Of a DNA stretch of 64,000 bases, positions 38,645 to 50,067 are shown piece after piece. The stretch's first letter is position 1; each line of letters opens with the position of its first letter. Source of the DNA: Incurvaria masculella (lineage: Eukaryota > Arthropoda > Insecta > Lepidoptera > Incurvariidae); NCBI GenBank assembly GCA_946894095.1, contig OX335660.1, positions 4,903,001-4,967,000 on the forward strand, in the 5' to 3' direction. Position numbers and translations under genes: made by a program. The notes beneath the pieces were generated by a model that worked only from the letters and a program-made list of their open reading frames with translations, had not been told where the DNA came from and ran no database searches.

Positions 38645-39592
38645 TTAAAAACAAACCTTAAATATAACCTCCCCTCTACGACTAACGTTTGGATTTGGGA
38701 GCAGAGTTATAATTTCTTCAGCGTGTTTTAATTCAGAAATGTCTTCAATATTGGGATAATTGAAGACGGTTTCACTTTCGCGAAAACGTGTCCTAGCCTT
38801 GCGTAGGTAATTTATGACTGGATTTGAATTTTCAGACAATTGAATAACTTTTCCAACAAAATGCTTCACAGTTTTTTTGGTAGACAATTTGACCAAGACC
38901 CAAAAACCACTCTGTAGGTATTTGATGTAACAAGATGCAGCTCACTGCTTGCATTTTCAGAAGCGTTTTCTTTTTCACTCTGAACATCAAATAAGCTTTT
39001 AGAGAAGTCACGGAAATTTTCAAAATGACTTTCGTCTTGCAGCGATAAATTATCATCATCAAGAGAATTAGAAGATTCTGAGATAGGTCTTTTCAATGGT
39101 TTTGCTTTGATAAATCGTCTTTGTTGTTTATTGTACTGTATTTGAGCCATCTCGGTCCTGTTATTTTGTATTGTGTTTCGATCTCGAATATTATCATACG
39201 TTATTACTTCAGCACCTCCTGCAACTTTTTTACGTTTCATCTTTTGCTGCATGCCAGGTCTAATAGTTTTGAGTAATAATTCTTCGAAAGTCGCGTCTAT
39301 AGGCGAGGTTCTCTTATCATCAATAATAGTTACTTTTGGATGTGCATTTGCATGAGATTCCAAGTGGTCTTTGTAATTTTTGGTGCTTGAAGAACCTTTA
39401 AAAATGTTATAGTTGACACTAATCGACGTTAAAGGGAGCTTTGTAGACAACGGCAAGTTATTATTCCCAGCAATGGCATTTTCTGCCATTGAAATATTTT
39501 CTTCCGTAATGTATCCAGCACATGTTTTATTAGTGATAGCAATGATTCTTCTTCTTCTTCCAGGGATATTTTGTTTTGGTAAAAACGTTTCC
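38645..39592 (-). pseudogene. C-terminal part of a pogo/jerky-type transposon protein, frameshifted
   Basis: Minus-strand frame from an acceptor-like 'tgtgtttag' at 39593. It reads a basic/serine-rich region ('RRRRIIAITNKTCAG', 'KPLKRPISESSNSLDDDNLS') and near 38890 shifts frame into 'HFVGKVIQLSENSNPVINYL' and 'IITLLPNPNVSRRGEVIF', the chromo-like tail seen after the DDE domain in insect jerky/pogo-like proteins. The DDE part itself is not seen. Recognition is moderate at best. Confidence 0.4.
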
Positions 39593-41639
39593 CTAAACAC
39601 AAAATAAAAACATATTTACAAACAGTAGACTATTGCTTTGTGACAGCTCTAATGTTTTCTTATAATAAATATTTAAATGAAAATAGAAATTAAAAGTACT
39701 AACCTTTTATCTATCTTGTGGCAACCCTATTTGCGCCTTTGCTGTACATGAATCTTTGAGGTCAGGTGAAATGAAAATATACTGAATAAGCTTGCACTTG
39801 CATACGTGGAATGTGATTCCATTGCTCTCGTTGTCCTGTATGGTGTTATTTCCACATTTTTCAACAACACAATTTTGTTGATACTTTGAATTCTCGCCCA
39901 ACTGAATTGATGACTGACGTCCGACACCGACTGAGAGCATATGAGCTGACCGAGCGTACTTTTGACGAACCGTCAAAGTTGTTTAGTCCTCTATCCATTC
40001 CTTTTTCATCTAAGGGTACTTGTAGATGCTTGAGAAATATCACCTTCAAGAGCAATAGGCCTTGGCGAAGATATATTTAATAGGAATGATGGGTTTATAT
40101 TTCCAGCGGTACTCACAATTTAAAAGTAGAAGCTTGGTTGTTAAATTTTTCTGCAGAGAATGTCGATAATTAGCTTTTTTCACTTATTTTTTACCAAATA
40201 TTTGGAGCCATGCTGATTTGACATAACTGAGATTTCGACTGACAATCTATGGTTGACCATAAAGTCACAGAGCAATATTTGTAGTGATATCTCCTTCTAA
40301 AATATATCGAGGGCAATGGTTAAGAAGGCTTTAATTTAGTTTTGTTTCTCTCAGCTTGTTCAGACAGTTCAAAATCATGACAGATTATTTTACCCTTTAG
40401 GCGGCGCGCAAGACAAACCACTTCATAGACAATAACAAAACGCTTGCGTGAATAAGCCGAATACCGATTTTTGAAAACCGCACTCAAAATTTAGCGTGTT
40501 ATGTTTGACCGAACCATAACTCATATACGAAATGGTTTCTAATTGAACAAATAGCAGAATCGGGCTTCTGCTCACCCCTCTGGTAATTGACAGTTTTTTC
40601 CAAATTAGTTCATAAGTTATGGAAATAATAATAAGAAATGGAATTAGGAAATAATAATTAACTCCCTTTGATTATCCCTGGTAATTTAGCGTGATGTTAG
40701 TAGCCTAAGCTGTGGGAAAAAACAAGCAACATCCAAATCGGGTATTTCTTAATTTGTAAGCATTGGAACTCACTGCTTACCCGTCAGGTAATATAGCGTG
40801 ATGCTAAGTAGCCTTAAAAGTTGCGAGGTACATAACAGGAATACAAAGAAGCAATTATTTGTAAAAAAACCTTTAATTACACAACAATCCTAATCATTAC
40901 GCCTATAATCCCAATATCCTGAGTTAGCATGCCTATTCCTGGAATTCCGGAATCCTAAGTCGCCCTCCAAAAAATAGCTTTGAAAACCGCTATAAAATCG
41001 GTTTTCTAGACTCAGGATTCCAGATTTCTGATTACGGATTTCCAGGAATAGGCCTGCTGACTGCTGTGCAACAGACATTCTCATTTAGCCAAATAACTGG
41101 GCAAAGGCAAAACACATAGCCTCGCAAACAGTAGGGCAGGTAGAAGATAAAGTAAACTGCTCTTAGAACTGTGTCGAGTTGAAACATGCTTCCCTTTCAC
41201 AAATATGGCATTTTTTTGTTCCCTTATGTGTCTATAGCTACCAGCGAGCATGGAATGGTTGGAGTCGCAATCGAAAATCATTTGTATGGGGGCGACGTTT
41301 TCTCGAGTTTCAATGACACGTGAGAACTTCACACGATGCTATTTAATGCAATTAAGGCTCCAACTGACTCTAGCGTTCGGCATACAAACGATAATGGCGA
41401 TCGCCGGAAGCATTGAGTTTGCGTTAGGGTTCATTGTTGTATGCGCGTGAAAATCGAGCGCGACGAAGCGAAATTTAGGTTTTTGACCTGTAAAGTCTAC
41501 TTTATAAAGTGAATTAATATATGTTTCACGGTCATTCACTAGATAAATATGTGATCTTGTACCACAAAAAATAAATTTGTTTAAATCATTTATTTATAAA
41601 CCTCGTAAAAACTTGTAAATAGGTGCTCACAGACATATT
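39593..41639. other. Long spacer without a gene
   Basis: Small frames only. 39707-40055 (minus) has overlapping open frames I do not trust. At 40925-41065 there is an imperfect foldback ('cctattcctggaa' ... 'ttccaggaatagg' with 'gaaaaccg/cggttttc' in the centre). 40790-40810 repeats 'gtaat.tagcgtgatg' from 40680. Nothing else is readable. Confidence 0.5.
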
Positions 41640-41804
41640 TTTTTAAGCAATATAAGCAACTTATTAAAACCATTTTACGGTCATACACTAGTTAATGTTC
41701 TAACCTTTGATATTTTAATTTTTTTACCGGTGTTTATTCTTAACCGACGCTGAGATAAAATAAAAATATACCCGGAATGTTGGAGGTTAGCGTCATATGG
41801 AGCC
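41640..41804. repeat. Interspersed repeat, second copy of 165-298
   Basis: 'gtgtttattcttaaccg..gctgagataa' and 'gttagcgtcatatgga' match 165-298. The MITE at 41809 interrupts it at a TTAA. Confidence 0.6.
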
Positions 41805-41808
41805 TTAA

Positions 41809-42350
41809 GGTGGCCCATCCCGCTCATCTCCCCATACAAACGGGGAAAGAAGATCACGCCCATATTTCTTGTCAGAGATCCAAAATTTTGCTCTAAATAG
41901 CTTTATTTGATCGAACTAGATGTCTGATGACCATTGGCATTGTAAAATTGTGTTTGGTTTCTAAGTTATAAGGTCCGAAAGTTCGAGTTTTTCGCGCTTT
42001 TTATACAATAACTTTGGGGGTGGATTACGCAATAATAAAGTAAGACCATCGTATAAAGATTAGTCATCAGACATAGCTTATTTAATCAAGATTTATGATC
42101 TATTTGGTTTTTGTTAGATTTTTGACTACAGCGGTCGTGGTTTACTTTTAGCTATAAGTCGTTTTGAAATTAAAATTTTCGTATATCTTACCAAATCATA
42201 CCCTATGCACATTATCTTTTTTGTGGACATGTTGCATCTTCCTCATCACGGAGCCTGTGTTATTCTTTGAAACAGAGAAGGTCCCAGAGCGCAACAGCAC
42301 GGTTTTGTACAATGCCCGCGAATGAGTTAGGCCCGCCGGGTTGGGCCACC
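41809..42350 (-). mobile_element. TTAA-flanked MITE, copy 2 (inverted)
   Basis: 542 bp, reverse orientation of 25825-26366, with TTAA at 41805-41808 and 42351-42354. Mismatches to copies 1 and 3 are scattered. Confidence 0.88.
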
Positions 42351-42354
42351 TTAA

Positions 42355-43399
42355 CGTTTGATTTTGTGCGTCCCGAATTCGTAAGCAATCTAACTACAGT
42401 TAGACTTTTTCACTAACTCGTTGCTGCACTGCTGCCATACGAATGAGTTCAGATCGCTCCTCCCGTGCGTCCATACTAGCTGATTGCTACATACTTATAA
42501 GATGCACTGACATCTACATATGTATAAATTAAGGGCACTCTTCAGTAACAACCGCTTAATGGTAGTTTGTTTCTTTTCATCGACTACGCTACTCAAACGT
42601 CTACAATTAAGAAGTTATAAGACTTCCGCACAATTTTGCATACACTTACATAGCCCCGATTGCGCGAAGAGACGGCTGAGCCATCACGTCGCTTTTAGTG
42701 AACCGCATGGTGTTCCTTCCATACAAAGTGACGTTTTGAAACATATGTTGAAGTTGTTTTTGATTTTTCGTCGTTTCGTGCCCCAGGCCCGTAGTCTCAC
42801 AACATACAGTCAGAGCCATGGATTTTGAGCAACATAGTCAACAATTTTGAGGAGGCAACTAAACATCTTGAAGCTATGATGAAAGAATAATTTGGCAATT
42901 AACGAAACATTTAGCATTAACATTTTATTATTATTTTAAATAACTACAAATCATTTTGAAATTTCAAAATAAGAAAGACAAATTGATGATCCAACTCTAT
43001 TTGAAACATATTACGGTAAATATCTGATACTCTCATTCGTTGTTCAAACACAATTTTTAAAAAAAATATGCAACGAACCAAAAACTTACACTTCTATCTA
43101 AATTACTGCTAGACCACCAATGTGCAAATATACATTTTGTATTATTTTTGATTAAGTATTTGAAGTTATTTCTTAATATAATTACATGTTGTTTTACATG
43201 TGCCCTCATCGAACTGAACCCAAGCAGCCGTTATCACGCCCTTAACTAACACCGAACGTTATACAAAATGTATACAAAATATTACATAAGTACATGGTTT
43301 GAAACCGGTCAGTCATTTCTGTTCAAACAATGTTTATAACACATTAAGATTGTACTCATTTGCAGTGATACATAAATAGCCAGACACACACACTCGATG
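42355..43399. other. Spacer with a diverged repeat
   Basis: 42945-43270 resembles 45790-46270 in direct orientation ('tatttgaaac', 'ctctcattc', 'ttatcacgcccttaa'), so an unnamed repeat flanks the Tigger-like element on both sides. A frame at 42520-42828 has no domain. Confidence 0.45.
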
Positions 43400-43798
43400 C
43401 AACCAACATTTCACACGCACTGCTCAGGTGGCCACACCTCTTTTCTAACATTAAAAAGTAGAAATATTATCTAGCCCTCATATCTAGCCTATTTACAGCT
43501 ATTTACAGCTGACGATGTTAAAATGTTAGTCTACCAATAAGTCGATCTCTTTCCATTGGACAATCTAATAATTAATGTATTCTTTTTATCTGACCCTCTA
43601 TTTATGACAAGGCCTCTTTAGAGCTGATGATGAAAGTAAAACTTTGTAATAATAGACATGTTTATATGATCTGAGATGTATAGTAGTAGTGATCTAGTGT
43701 AAAAATGTGTATGTTACTTCTTGCAACCATCTGACGTATCTGAGTGTATGTAAATGTACCTATAGGATGAATAAAAATGAAATGAAATGAAATGAAAT
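43400..43798 (+). repeat. 3' end of a non-LTR retrotransposon
   Basis: Noncoding, with 'caaggcctctttagagctgatgatg' and 'cctataggatgaataaaaa', ending in (TGAAA)n at about 43777-43797. Short tandem tails of this sort terminate CR1/L2-like elements. No coding part remains. Confidence 0.5.
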
Positions 43799-43825
43799 AT
43801 AAAAATTACAACATTAGGCCATTGA

Positions 43826-43898
43826 TTTGAGGTTATCCAACGATATCTACGTGGAAGGATTGCAAGCTTCGATGTAGATGTTGTTGGATAACCTCAAA
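43826..43898. ncRNA. Pre-miRNA-like hairpin (candidate)
   Basis: Arm TTTGAGGTTATCCAAC.. (43826-43850) and arm ..GTTGGATAACCTCAAA (43874-43898) pair over 25 positions with two mismatches that become G-U pairs on one strand; the loop is 23 nt. Size and shape suit an animal miRNA precursor, but a tiny foldback transposon is equally possible. Confidence 0.35.
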
Positions 43899-44044
43899 AA
43901 AAATACGGTAATGTCGTATCCATTAAAATACAGTCAAGTCTCACTAATCCGCCACTTTAGTACAGCGGCAAATCCAGTAGTCCTGCACCCTGCCTCAAAT
44001 CTTCCCGCACCCCCCCCCCCTGATAATTGTTTATATGCTCTTAC

Positions 44045-44173
44045 ATCTCGTATTCAGAGTTAACATGTCAAAACTTGGTACGGGATTAGCACCGGACTAA
44101 CCATACCAAAAATTGGTTTCGTCCGACAATAATTCACGCACTAAAGTTAGTCCGCCCACTCGGAATACGAGAG
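44045..44173. mobile_element. Small MITE, about 125 bp, copy A
   Basis: Ends 'ctcgtattcagagt' and inverted 'actcggaatacgag'; interior 'cggtgctaat' type sequence (here 'attagcaccgg'). A second copy lies inverted at 45960-46086. Confidence 0.65.
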
Positions 44174-44254
44174 TTAATGGTTTTTGAAATGTTGGTTTCT
44201 AAAACATATTAAATCTACATCTGTATTGATTTTTTAATACACCTTTTAGATTGA

Positions 44255-44560
44255 AAAATATTAGCAATAAACATTGGAATAAAGTTGTCTATTTTTTAAA
44301 AGCTTTTTTACCTTAATTTTAGATTTATTTTTAATAAAAAATACACATGATTAAAAAAATATATACATAATAGACATATAATGAAGCTTTCACAAGTGAT
44401 TCATATTTTTTTTATTTAAATCTGACAATTTTTAGGGGTTTGGAACGGTTAGGGTCTGGAAGACGAATTTGCTAGTTTCATGGCAGAAGCCGTGCAAAAT
44501 TGTGTCTTGGCCAATGGACAAAGAATGCATTTCTTAAAATGTTCAAACGACAGCCTTAAA
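44255..44560 (+). repeat. Second copy of the 27336-27650 repeat
   Basis: Same order of shared words ('aataaacattgg', 'aatgaagctttcacaagtga', 'acgacagcctta') with many mismatches. Confidence 0.65.
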
Positions 44561-44760
44561 CTGAATGATTAGTTTCCTTGATTAACTTGAATTTCCCTGT
44601 ACAATCCAGTAATCCAAATGTCCCAGTAAACTGGCACCGCTCAGTTTTGAATAGTGCCGGTGTTAGATTTTACGCTAATCCATGTATACATTCCCATCCA
44701 ATTTACCACCCATTTCCAAATCAACCTCGGGACCACCGCATATGGTGCATTTTGTGTTAA

Positions 44761-45301
44761 GGTGGCCCAACCCGGCGGGCCTAACTCATTCGCGGGCACG
44801 GTACAAAACCGTGCTGTTGCGCTCTGGGACCTTCTCTGTTTCAAAGAATAAGACAGGCTCCGTGATGAGGAAGATACAACATATCCACAAAAAAGACAAT
44901 GTGCATAGCGTATGATTTGGTAAGATTTACGAAATTTTTCATTTTAAAACGACTTATAGCTAAAAGTAAACGACGACCGCTGTAGTCAAAAATCTAACAA
45001 AAACCAAATAGATTATAAATCTTGATTAAATAAGCTATGTCTGATGACTAATCTTTTAAGATGTTCTTACTTTATCATTGCGTAATCCACCTCCAAAGTT
45101 ATTGTATAAAACGCGCGAAAAATTCGAACTTTCGGACCTTATAACTTAGAAACCTAACACAATTTTACAATGCCAATGGTCATCAGACATCTAGTTCGAT
45201 CAAATAAAGCTATTTTGAGCAAAATTTTGGATCTCTGACAAGAAATATGGGCGTGATCTTCTTTCCCCTTTTGTATGGGGAGATGAGCGGGATGGGCCAC
45301 C
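44761..45301. mobile_element. TTAA-flanked MITE, copy 3
   Basis: 541 bp, same orientation as 25825-26366, TTAA at 44757-44760 and 45302-45305. Inserted in the Tigger-like element. Confidence 0.88.
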
Positions 45302-45789
45302 TTAACCTTGTGTCGCGCCTTCAAACCGAAGCGTGGGAAATATTCCTGTAATTGGTCGCCTTTCAGCATTCATGGCGCATAGTCTTTGCAAGCAAAATCC
45401 GTGATTTTGGCCACCTAGTGCTAGTGCTCTGCAGCCCTGAGCAGTTCCAGACAGCCTCCAGGAGAAGGCGGCGCCGCCGAGAGATCAGGGAAGACCAGGA
45501 TCACCGCCATGCTGGTGAGTCCCTTCATCCTACCTGATTTCCGGTGTATTTTCTGAACATAACCTCCCATCGTCTCACCCAGCGATCCATGGTTATTTTT
45601 TTCTCATAAATTTATATACAGTCCACTATTTACTCCACAGCCGGATTAGTGAGACTTTACTGTACGTAGAGTTATCAATATTAGGCCATGCTAGCACCCG
45701 GACATGTTCAGTTCTGTTCAAATTACCAATAAGTGGATGACAACCGCTCATTACATTCACTGCTATAAGGGCGTAAACAGATTTGACAA

Positions 45790-46270
45790 TTTTTAATTAA
45801 TTACAATAAGACATTGATGGTCTAGCTATATTTGAAACCTGTAAACATCCTGTAAAAAACATCTGACTCTCACATTCTTTGCTCAAGCTGTTTTATGAAT
45901 GTTTATGCATATTCGCCTAATCTCTGAAATTAGGCAATTCATAGAGTAGCAGAGACTTACAGCTTTATTCAGAGTGAGCGGAATAACTTTAGTACGCGTT
46001 TAAAGGTTGGACTAAACCGATTTTGGTATGGTTATCCGGTGCTAATCTCGTACTAAGTTTTGACAGATCCTCGCTGAATACGACTGTTACAGTTTTATCT
46101 AGCTAGAGAATAAATGTATTTTTTTTATTAACAATAGAATATAATAAATTTATTTTTTTTATTATCAAAATTTGTTGTAGTTGTATTTGAATATAATTAA
46201 AACTTGTTTTACTTACGCCCTTAACAAACTGAAGACAATCGGCTCTTATCACGCCCTTAAGAAATTATGT
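45790..46270. repeat. Diverged repeat, related to 42945-43270
   Basis: Shares 'tatttgaaacct', 'ctgactctcacattc' and 'ttatcacgcccttaag' in order with the left copy. It is interrupted by the small MITE at 45960-46086. Confidence 0.45.
45960..46086 (-). mobile_element. Small MITE, about 125 bp, copy B
   Basis: Reverse complement relative of 44045-44173 ('ccggtgctaatctcgtac', 'aagttttgacag'). Confidence 0.65.
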
Positions 46271-46406
46271 ATCATATAAAATCAATTAATGAAATAGGTC
46301 AGCGCGAGTTTTGCAGCTGAACGAAATTCTTCCACCGTTAATAATTCTCTGACATATTATCTCCTTATTTTTCAAAGGTTATCACGATATTGCCCCCAAC
46401 GTTCTT

Positions 46407-46691
46407 GTGTCTGTTCAAATTCAAAGGATTTTAATAACTTATCTTTTAATTAAATTTAAATATTCTGTGGAATGTACTCCCGCTGAGGTATTTCCCCCAG
46501 AGTATAACCTGAAGTCCTTCAAACATGGTTTGAAGAGGCATCTGGTCGGCTGGCATGGACTTCGCAGCCCCCGTGAAAGACTAAAAGGTCATGGGCGTCT
46601 TCGCACAACTATTCGAGAGCCTGGAGTATGTCATATGTTGAGTAATAGATTAAAAAGTAATATATTAGCTCAATACACTGCAAAGGATTGA
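46407..46691 (+). pseudogene. Non-LTR reverse transcriptase C-terminal fragment
   Basis: 'VECTPAEVFPPEYNLKSFKH' followed by 'GLKRHL' is the standard C-terminal end of CR1/jockey-type RT proteins (the 'lp.ei...p....Fk..lk..l' pattern). Only this last segment survives, as expected from 5' truncation. Confidence 0.5.
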
Positions 46692-46699
46692 AGTTCAAA

Positions 46700-46895
46700 A
46701 CATTCAAACTGGATAGAAAACAGAACATTTTTAATTACTGCTACGACTATATTTGCAGTTTTACACGGGTTTCGAACCATGGGGATAATGCACATTTCAT
46801 TCTCGGGTAAGAAAGTGGTGCATATCATGGGATTTGAACCTGTAGTGTTCGACACAAGAGATCACAGGCGTTAACCACTAAGCCACAGACCATGT
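46700..46895 (-). repeat. tRNA-derived SINE, minus strand, second copy
   Basis: Read from 46893 leftward: A box 'TGGCTTAGTGGTTAA', B box 'GGTTCAAATCCCA', then 'ccatggttcgaaacccgtgtaaaactg', which is shared with the copy at 826-985. Confidence 0.65.
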
Positions 46896-47888
46896 AAAAT
46901 GACTAGTGGATGGCTTCGGTTCCAGCTACCGGTGATAGAAATATCAAATAAATACTAATATGTATATCAAAACCACAAAATAGTACTGACATATTACTAT
47001 GTATTTAATTTTTTTGATCCTATTCAACTGAACACATTTGGGTACCGACGTACCCACAAACAGTAAATTATAAAAAATATATATGTACACCTTATGTCAC
47101 AAAACCTGTATGAAATCATACCTTTTTTAAATGATTTTTTAAATAAATGAAAAAAAAAGGATAAATTTGCCACCATGCAGCAGTGAGTGGACAGTTAAAA
47201 TTGATTTCATTGCTAATAGACGTCACCACTGCTGAATTAAATGTCTTAAAAAATATATACTATAAAGTGACATAAATGAAACCATTTCATAAAACCAATA
47301 TATGTGAAGAATTATCAGAGTTTTAGTTTTGCCTGCATTCAATAGAAGCACTGAACTAAGGCTCACGAAAAGTCGTACTTTGTGACGTCATTTCGACACA
47401 CTTTGTACAGACAAAAATGTCATAGTGATGCAAATTGACATTACAAAGTACTACTTTTCGTTAGCCTTCGTTTCTGTTACGACTACTTATCTCCGCCTTA
47501 ATAGTGAGAAATCACTTCCTATCTCATATCTTAACCATGTGCCACTCCACGCACAAGGCGTGCCTTAAGAATGGCCCGTAAGCTGTGCTCCCATGCAAAC
47601 GTAGTTTACTAATCATTTGAATACCACTGTTTCAATTTAAATTTAATATCTAATGTCAAACAACAAAATATATCTGTGTCGTTTTCTTAAAAAAACCTAA
47701 ACCGAATCAAATTAACTTTAAGAGAAAATCTTCGTACACATTTTTTTCTGTGGTTCGACCCAGGATACATTTATCGAAAAAACAAACATTTTCAAACACA
47801 GATATTTGTTGCCTATCAAAGATGTTTTCAAATCAATAGTGAATTACATTTCTATGGGAAGCGTTCTTTGCGATGCTTACGGGCCAGC
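46896..47888. other. Spacer with an imperfect hairpin
   Basis: No gene. 47358-47386 (aaggctcacgaaaagtcgta...) and 47440-47468 form inverted arms of 29 bases with four mismatches. Otherwise AT-rich. Confidence 0.5.
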
Positions 47889-47892
47889 TTAA

Positions 47893-48255
47893 GGGGAGTG
47901 TTTCTAAATCTGCCAACTCTCGAGTGTGAATCATGCGGCATTCGAGCGAGCAGTTAGTGGCATGAAAATGGTGGTTTCTTAAACTTAAAATTGACTTGAA
48001 AATTATGTATTTTTTCTTAAATAGTTCTGATTATTGACCATTTCGCACAGTGGCTATTTTTTTGAAAATATCTCGAAAAAAATTGCTAAATTATCAAAAC
48101 ATTTCGATTTTATTATTAAAAAAAAAAAAAGCAAACTTAAACAAAATGCTGCTGCGTGGCGTAGTTATGGACTAGAAAATTCATTTGATACCGCTTTCAA
48201 TATAGTTGTATTCTTCTAGATTTAGAAAAAAAGGAAAAATATGGAAACACTCCAC
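47893..48255. mobile_element. Second type of TTAA-flanked MITE
   Basis: 363 bp between TTAA 47889-47892 and 48256-48259. Ends GGGGAGTGTTTCTA and inverted GTGGAGTGTTTCCA (two mismatches in 14). Different from the 542-bp family. Confidence 0.7.
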
Positions 48256-48622
48256 TTAAGAGGATAATGAGGTGATTAAGTTCCATACAACGGCTCGTGC
48301 CTGTTCCCTCAGTCAAATTAATAAATGTGTTGATATTTTGCACATTCAATACATCAACTGAAATACTACTACGCCTATAAGTTTTCGTTTTTTTTATGCA
48401 TTAACTTATATCGGTGATATACGCAACTAAAAATCGGTTTACAAATAAAAAGGCGTATTTCATAGACACAAGTTAAGTTATCAAAAAAATCAAAACGTAC
48501 AGACGTAGCTCTCAGTTGATTTATTTAATGTGTAAAATTAAGAAAACAATATCTCTTAATTTGACTGAAGGAACAGGCACGAGCCATTGTATGGAACTTG
48601 ATCACCGAATTATCCTCTGAGT
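48256..48622. repeat. Foldback (inverted repeat) element
   Basis: About 70 bases at 48258-48327 ('gttccatacaacggctcgtgcctgttcc') are repeated inverted at 48551-48622, with a 220-base AT-rich centre. It abuts the TTAA MITE. Confidence 0.7.
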
Positions 48623-49946
48623 GATACTCCCCATATAAACATAGTTCGTAGTTTACATGTTGAGCATCGCTTACTGTTTCCAAGTATTTTTTACACAGCC
48701 ATATTCGCTTTACACCAGAAAAGTCCCAAAGACCTAAGTGCCACGATAAACACAAATTAGTTTTAATGTCATGAACTCGGTCACCCAAAACAAATAAAAC
48801 TGCAGTTTGCCTTGGAAAAAAAACCATAGGCCTCTTCAAAATGATGAATAATGTACATGTATACATTGATCAGCATTAAGTAAGACTAACTTAGCTTATG
48901 CATTTTTTACTTTAATGTATTAATGAAATTTGTAGTGACATATTTTCCTATCGTTGGATATGAAAGAAAGGACAAACAAATGTAACATACAGACGAACAG
49001 GTTTTGAGGTATGTACAAATGTCATCAGTACATTACCAACTACAGCCAGCATAATTTATTTTTATAAAAAAATATACAAATAATTTATTTAAGTACTACA
49101 ATACTCAGTTGATTTTTTTTATGTAACGTAACATGGATCACCAACAGCACACACACTTCTACATTGTAGTCTTGGGTCATTCACAAACTATATCGTTCAA
49201 AGAGACATATCCCCCATGTCTGTAGATGCCATGTGATTCACTAATACGTTTCTCAGTACTTCACAAACTAAATGACGCGGCTAGTGCAGTCAAGCTCACT
49301 GAGTGAGAGATTGATTGAATGAAACTACGTCATAATACAGAGCGGCAGACTTGATTGCGATTCAGTGAACTACAGAACTATAGTTTACATTCACACAAGA
49401 CATCTGATAAGTCTGCTCAATCCACTGACATAGAACTGGATGAAAAACATGATAATTTTAATTACCGCTTGAACCGTATCAATTGATGGTTCCGGCCCAG
49501 GCAGATATAGCATATTAGATTGAAGAATAACTTTATTTTTATTAAAGGTGTGACCACATTAACCAATAATGTTCAATCCGCCAAGTTATTGAATACTGTA
49601 AAAAGCTTACATTAGTTGTATAGTAACAGTAATAAATAAAAAATATGAAGCTATTGGGAGTATTCTCACAGCGTGTTTCAACATGTCAAACAGTACGGTC
49701 TTAACAAACACAATCACATAATAAGCCATTCGTTTAAATTCGTAATTTCCACTATGCGTCCCAGCCCAAGTCACCTTGTCCCGCAAACACACGAGTCACA
49801 CACAAGCACACGGAGCCACAGGAGCCACAGATTGTAACACACCCACAGACTTTGACATAATGAGTCAAGCACACGGACTCCGAGTGAGGCGCGCGCGTGC
49901 GGAGCGACACGAGCTAGGCGCACGCGAAGGCGAGGACTGCGCCGTA
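48623..49946. other. AT-rich region, possibly 3' UTR of the minus-strand gene
   Basis: No open frame of note. A minus-strand AATAAA lies near 49530 ('ctttatttttatt'), so 49530-49946 may be the 3' UTR of the exon at 49947-50067. The rest is unassigned. Confidence 0.35.
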
Positions 49947-50067
49947 TCACTCGAGGCCGAGCGCCCAGTTGATGCCCTGCACCAGGAAAAGGATGAGCGG
50001 CTGCCACGCCACCAGCCACCGGATCCAGTCCAGCAGCTGTCCGTACAGGATGTGCGGTCCGTCCCAG
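49947..50067 (-). CDS. Candidate host gene, terminal coding exon (membrane protein)
   Basis: On the minus strand a good acceptor 'gatttttcgcag' is followed by a GC-rich frame ending at TGA (49947-49949). The 40 or so residues include 'WDGPHILYGQLLDWIRWLVA' and a hydrophobic stretch 'WQPLILFLVQGINWALGLE' at the C-terminus, consistent with a final membrane segment. Composition, acceptor and frame differ from all the transposon debris around it, so I favour a real host gene whose other exons lie to the right, beyond or between elements. I do not recognise the protein. A flanking poly(A) signal near 49530 fits. Confidence 0.45.

Larger units (their letters stand above)
43931..45662. mobile_element. 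pogo/Tigger-like DNA transposon, nonautonomous
   Basis: Begins CAGTCAAGTCTCACTAATCC and ends with the reverse complement of CAGTAAAGTCTCACTAATCC (one mismatch in the first 20), flanked by TA on both sides. CAGT ends and TA duplication fit the pogo/Tigger group. The interior has no readable transposase and contains other repeats (44045-44173, 44255-44560) and a MITE (44761-45301). Confidence 0.78.

Noticed and set aside
42520..42828. 102-codon open frame
   Set aside because: No domain, no splice or promoter support, in repeat-rich spacer.
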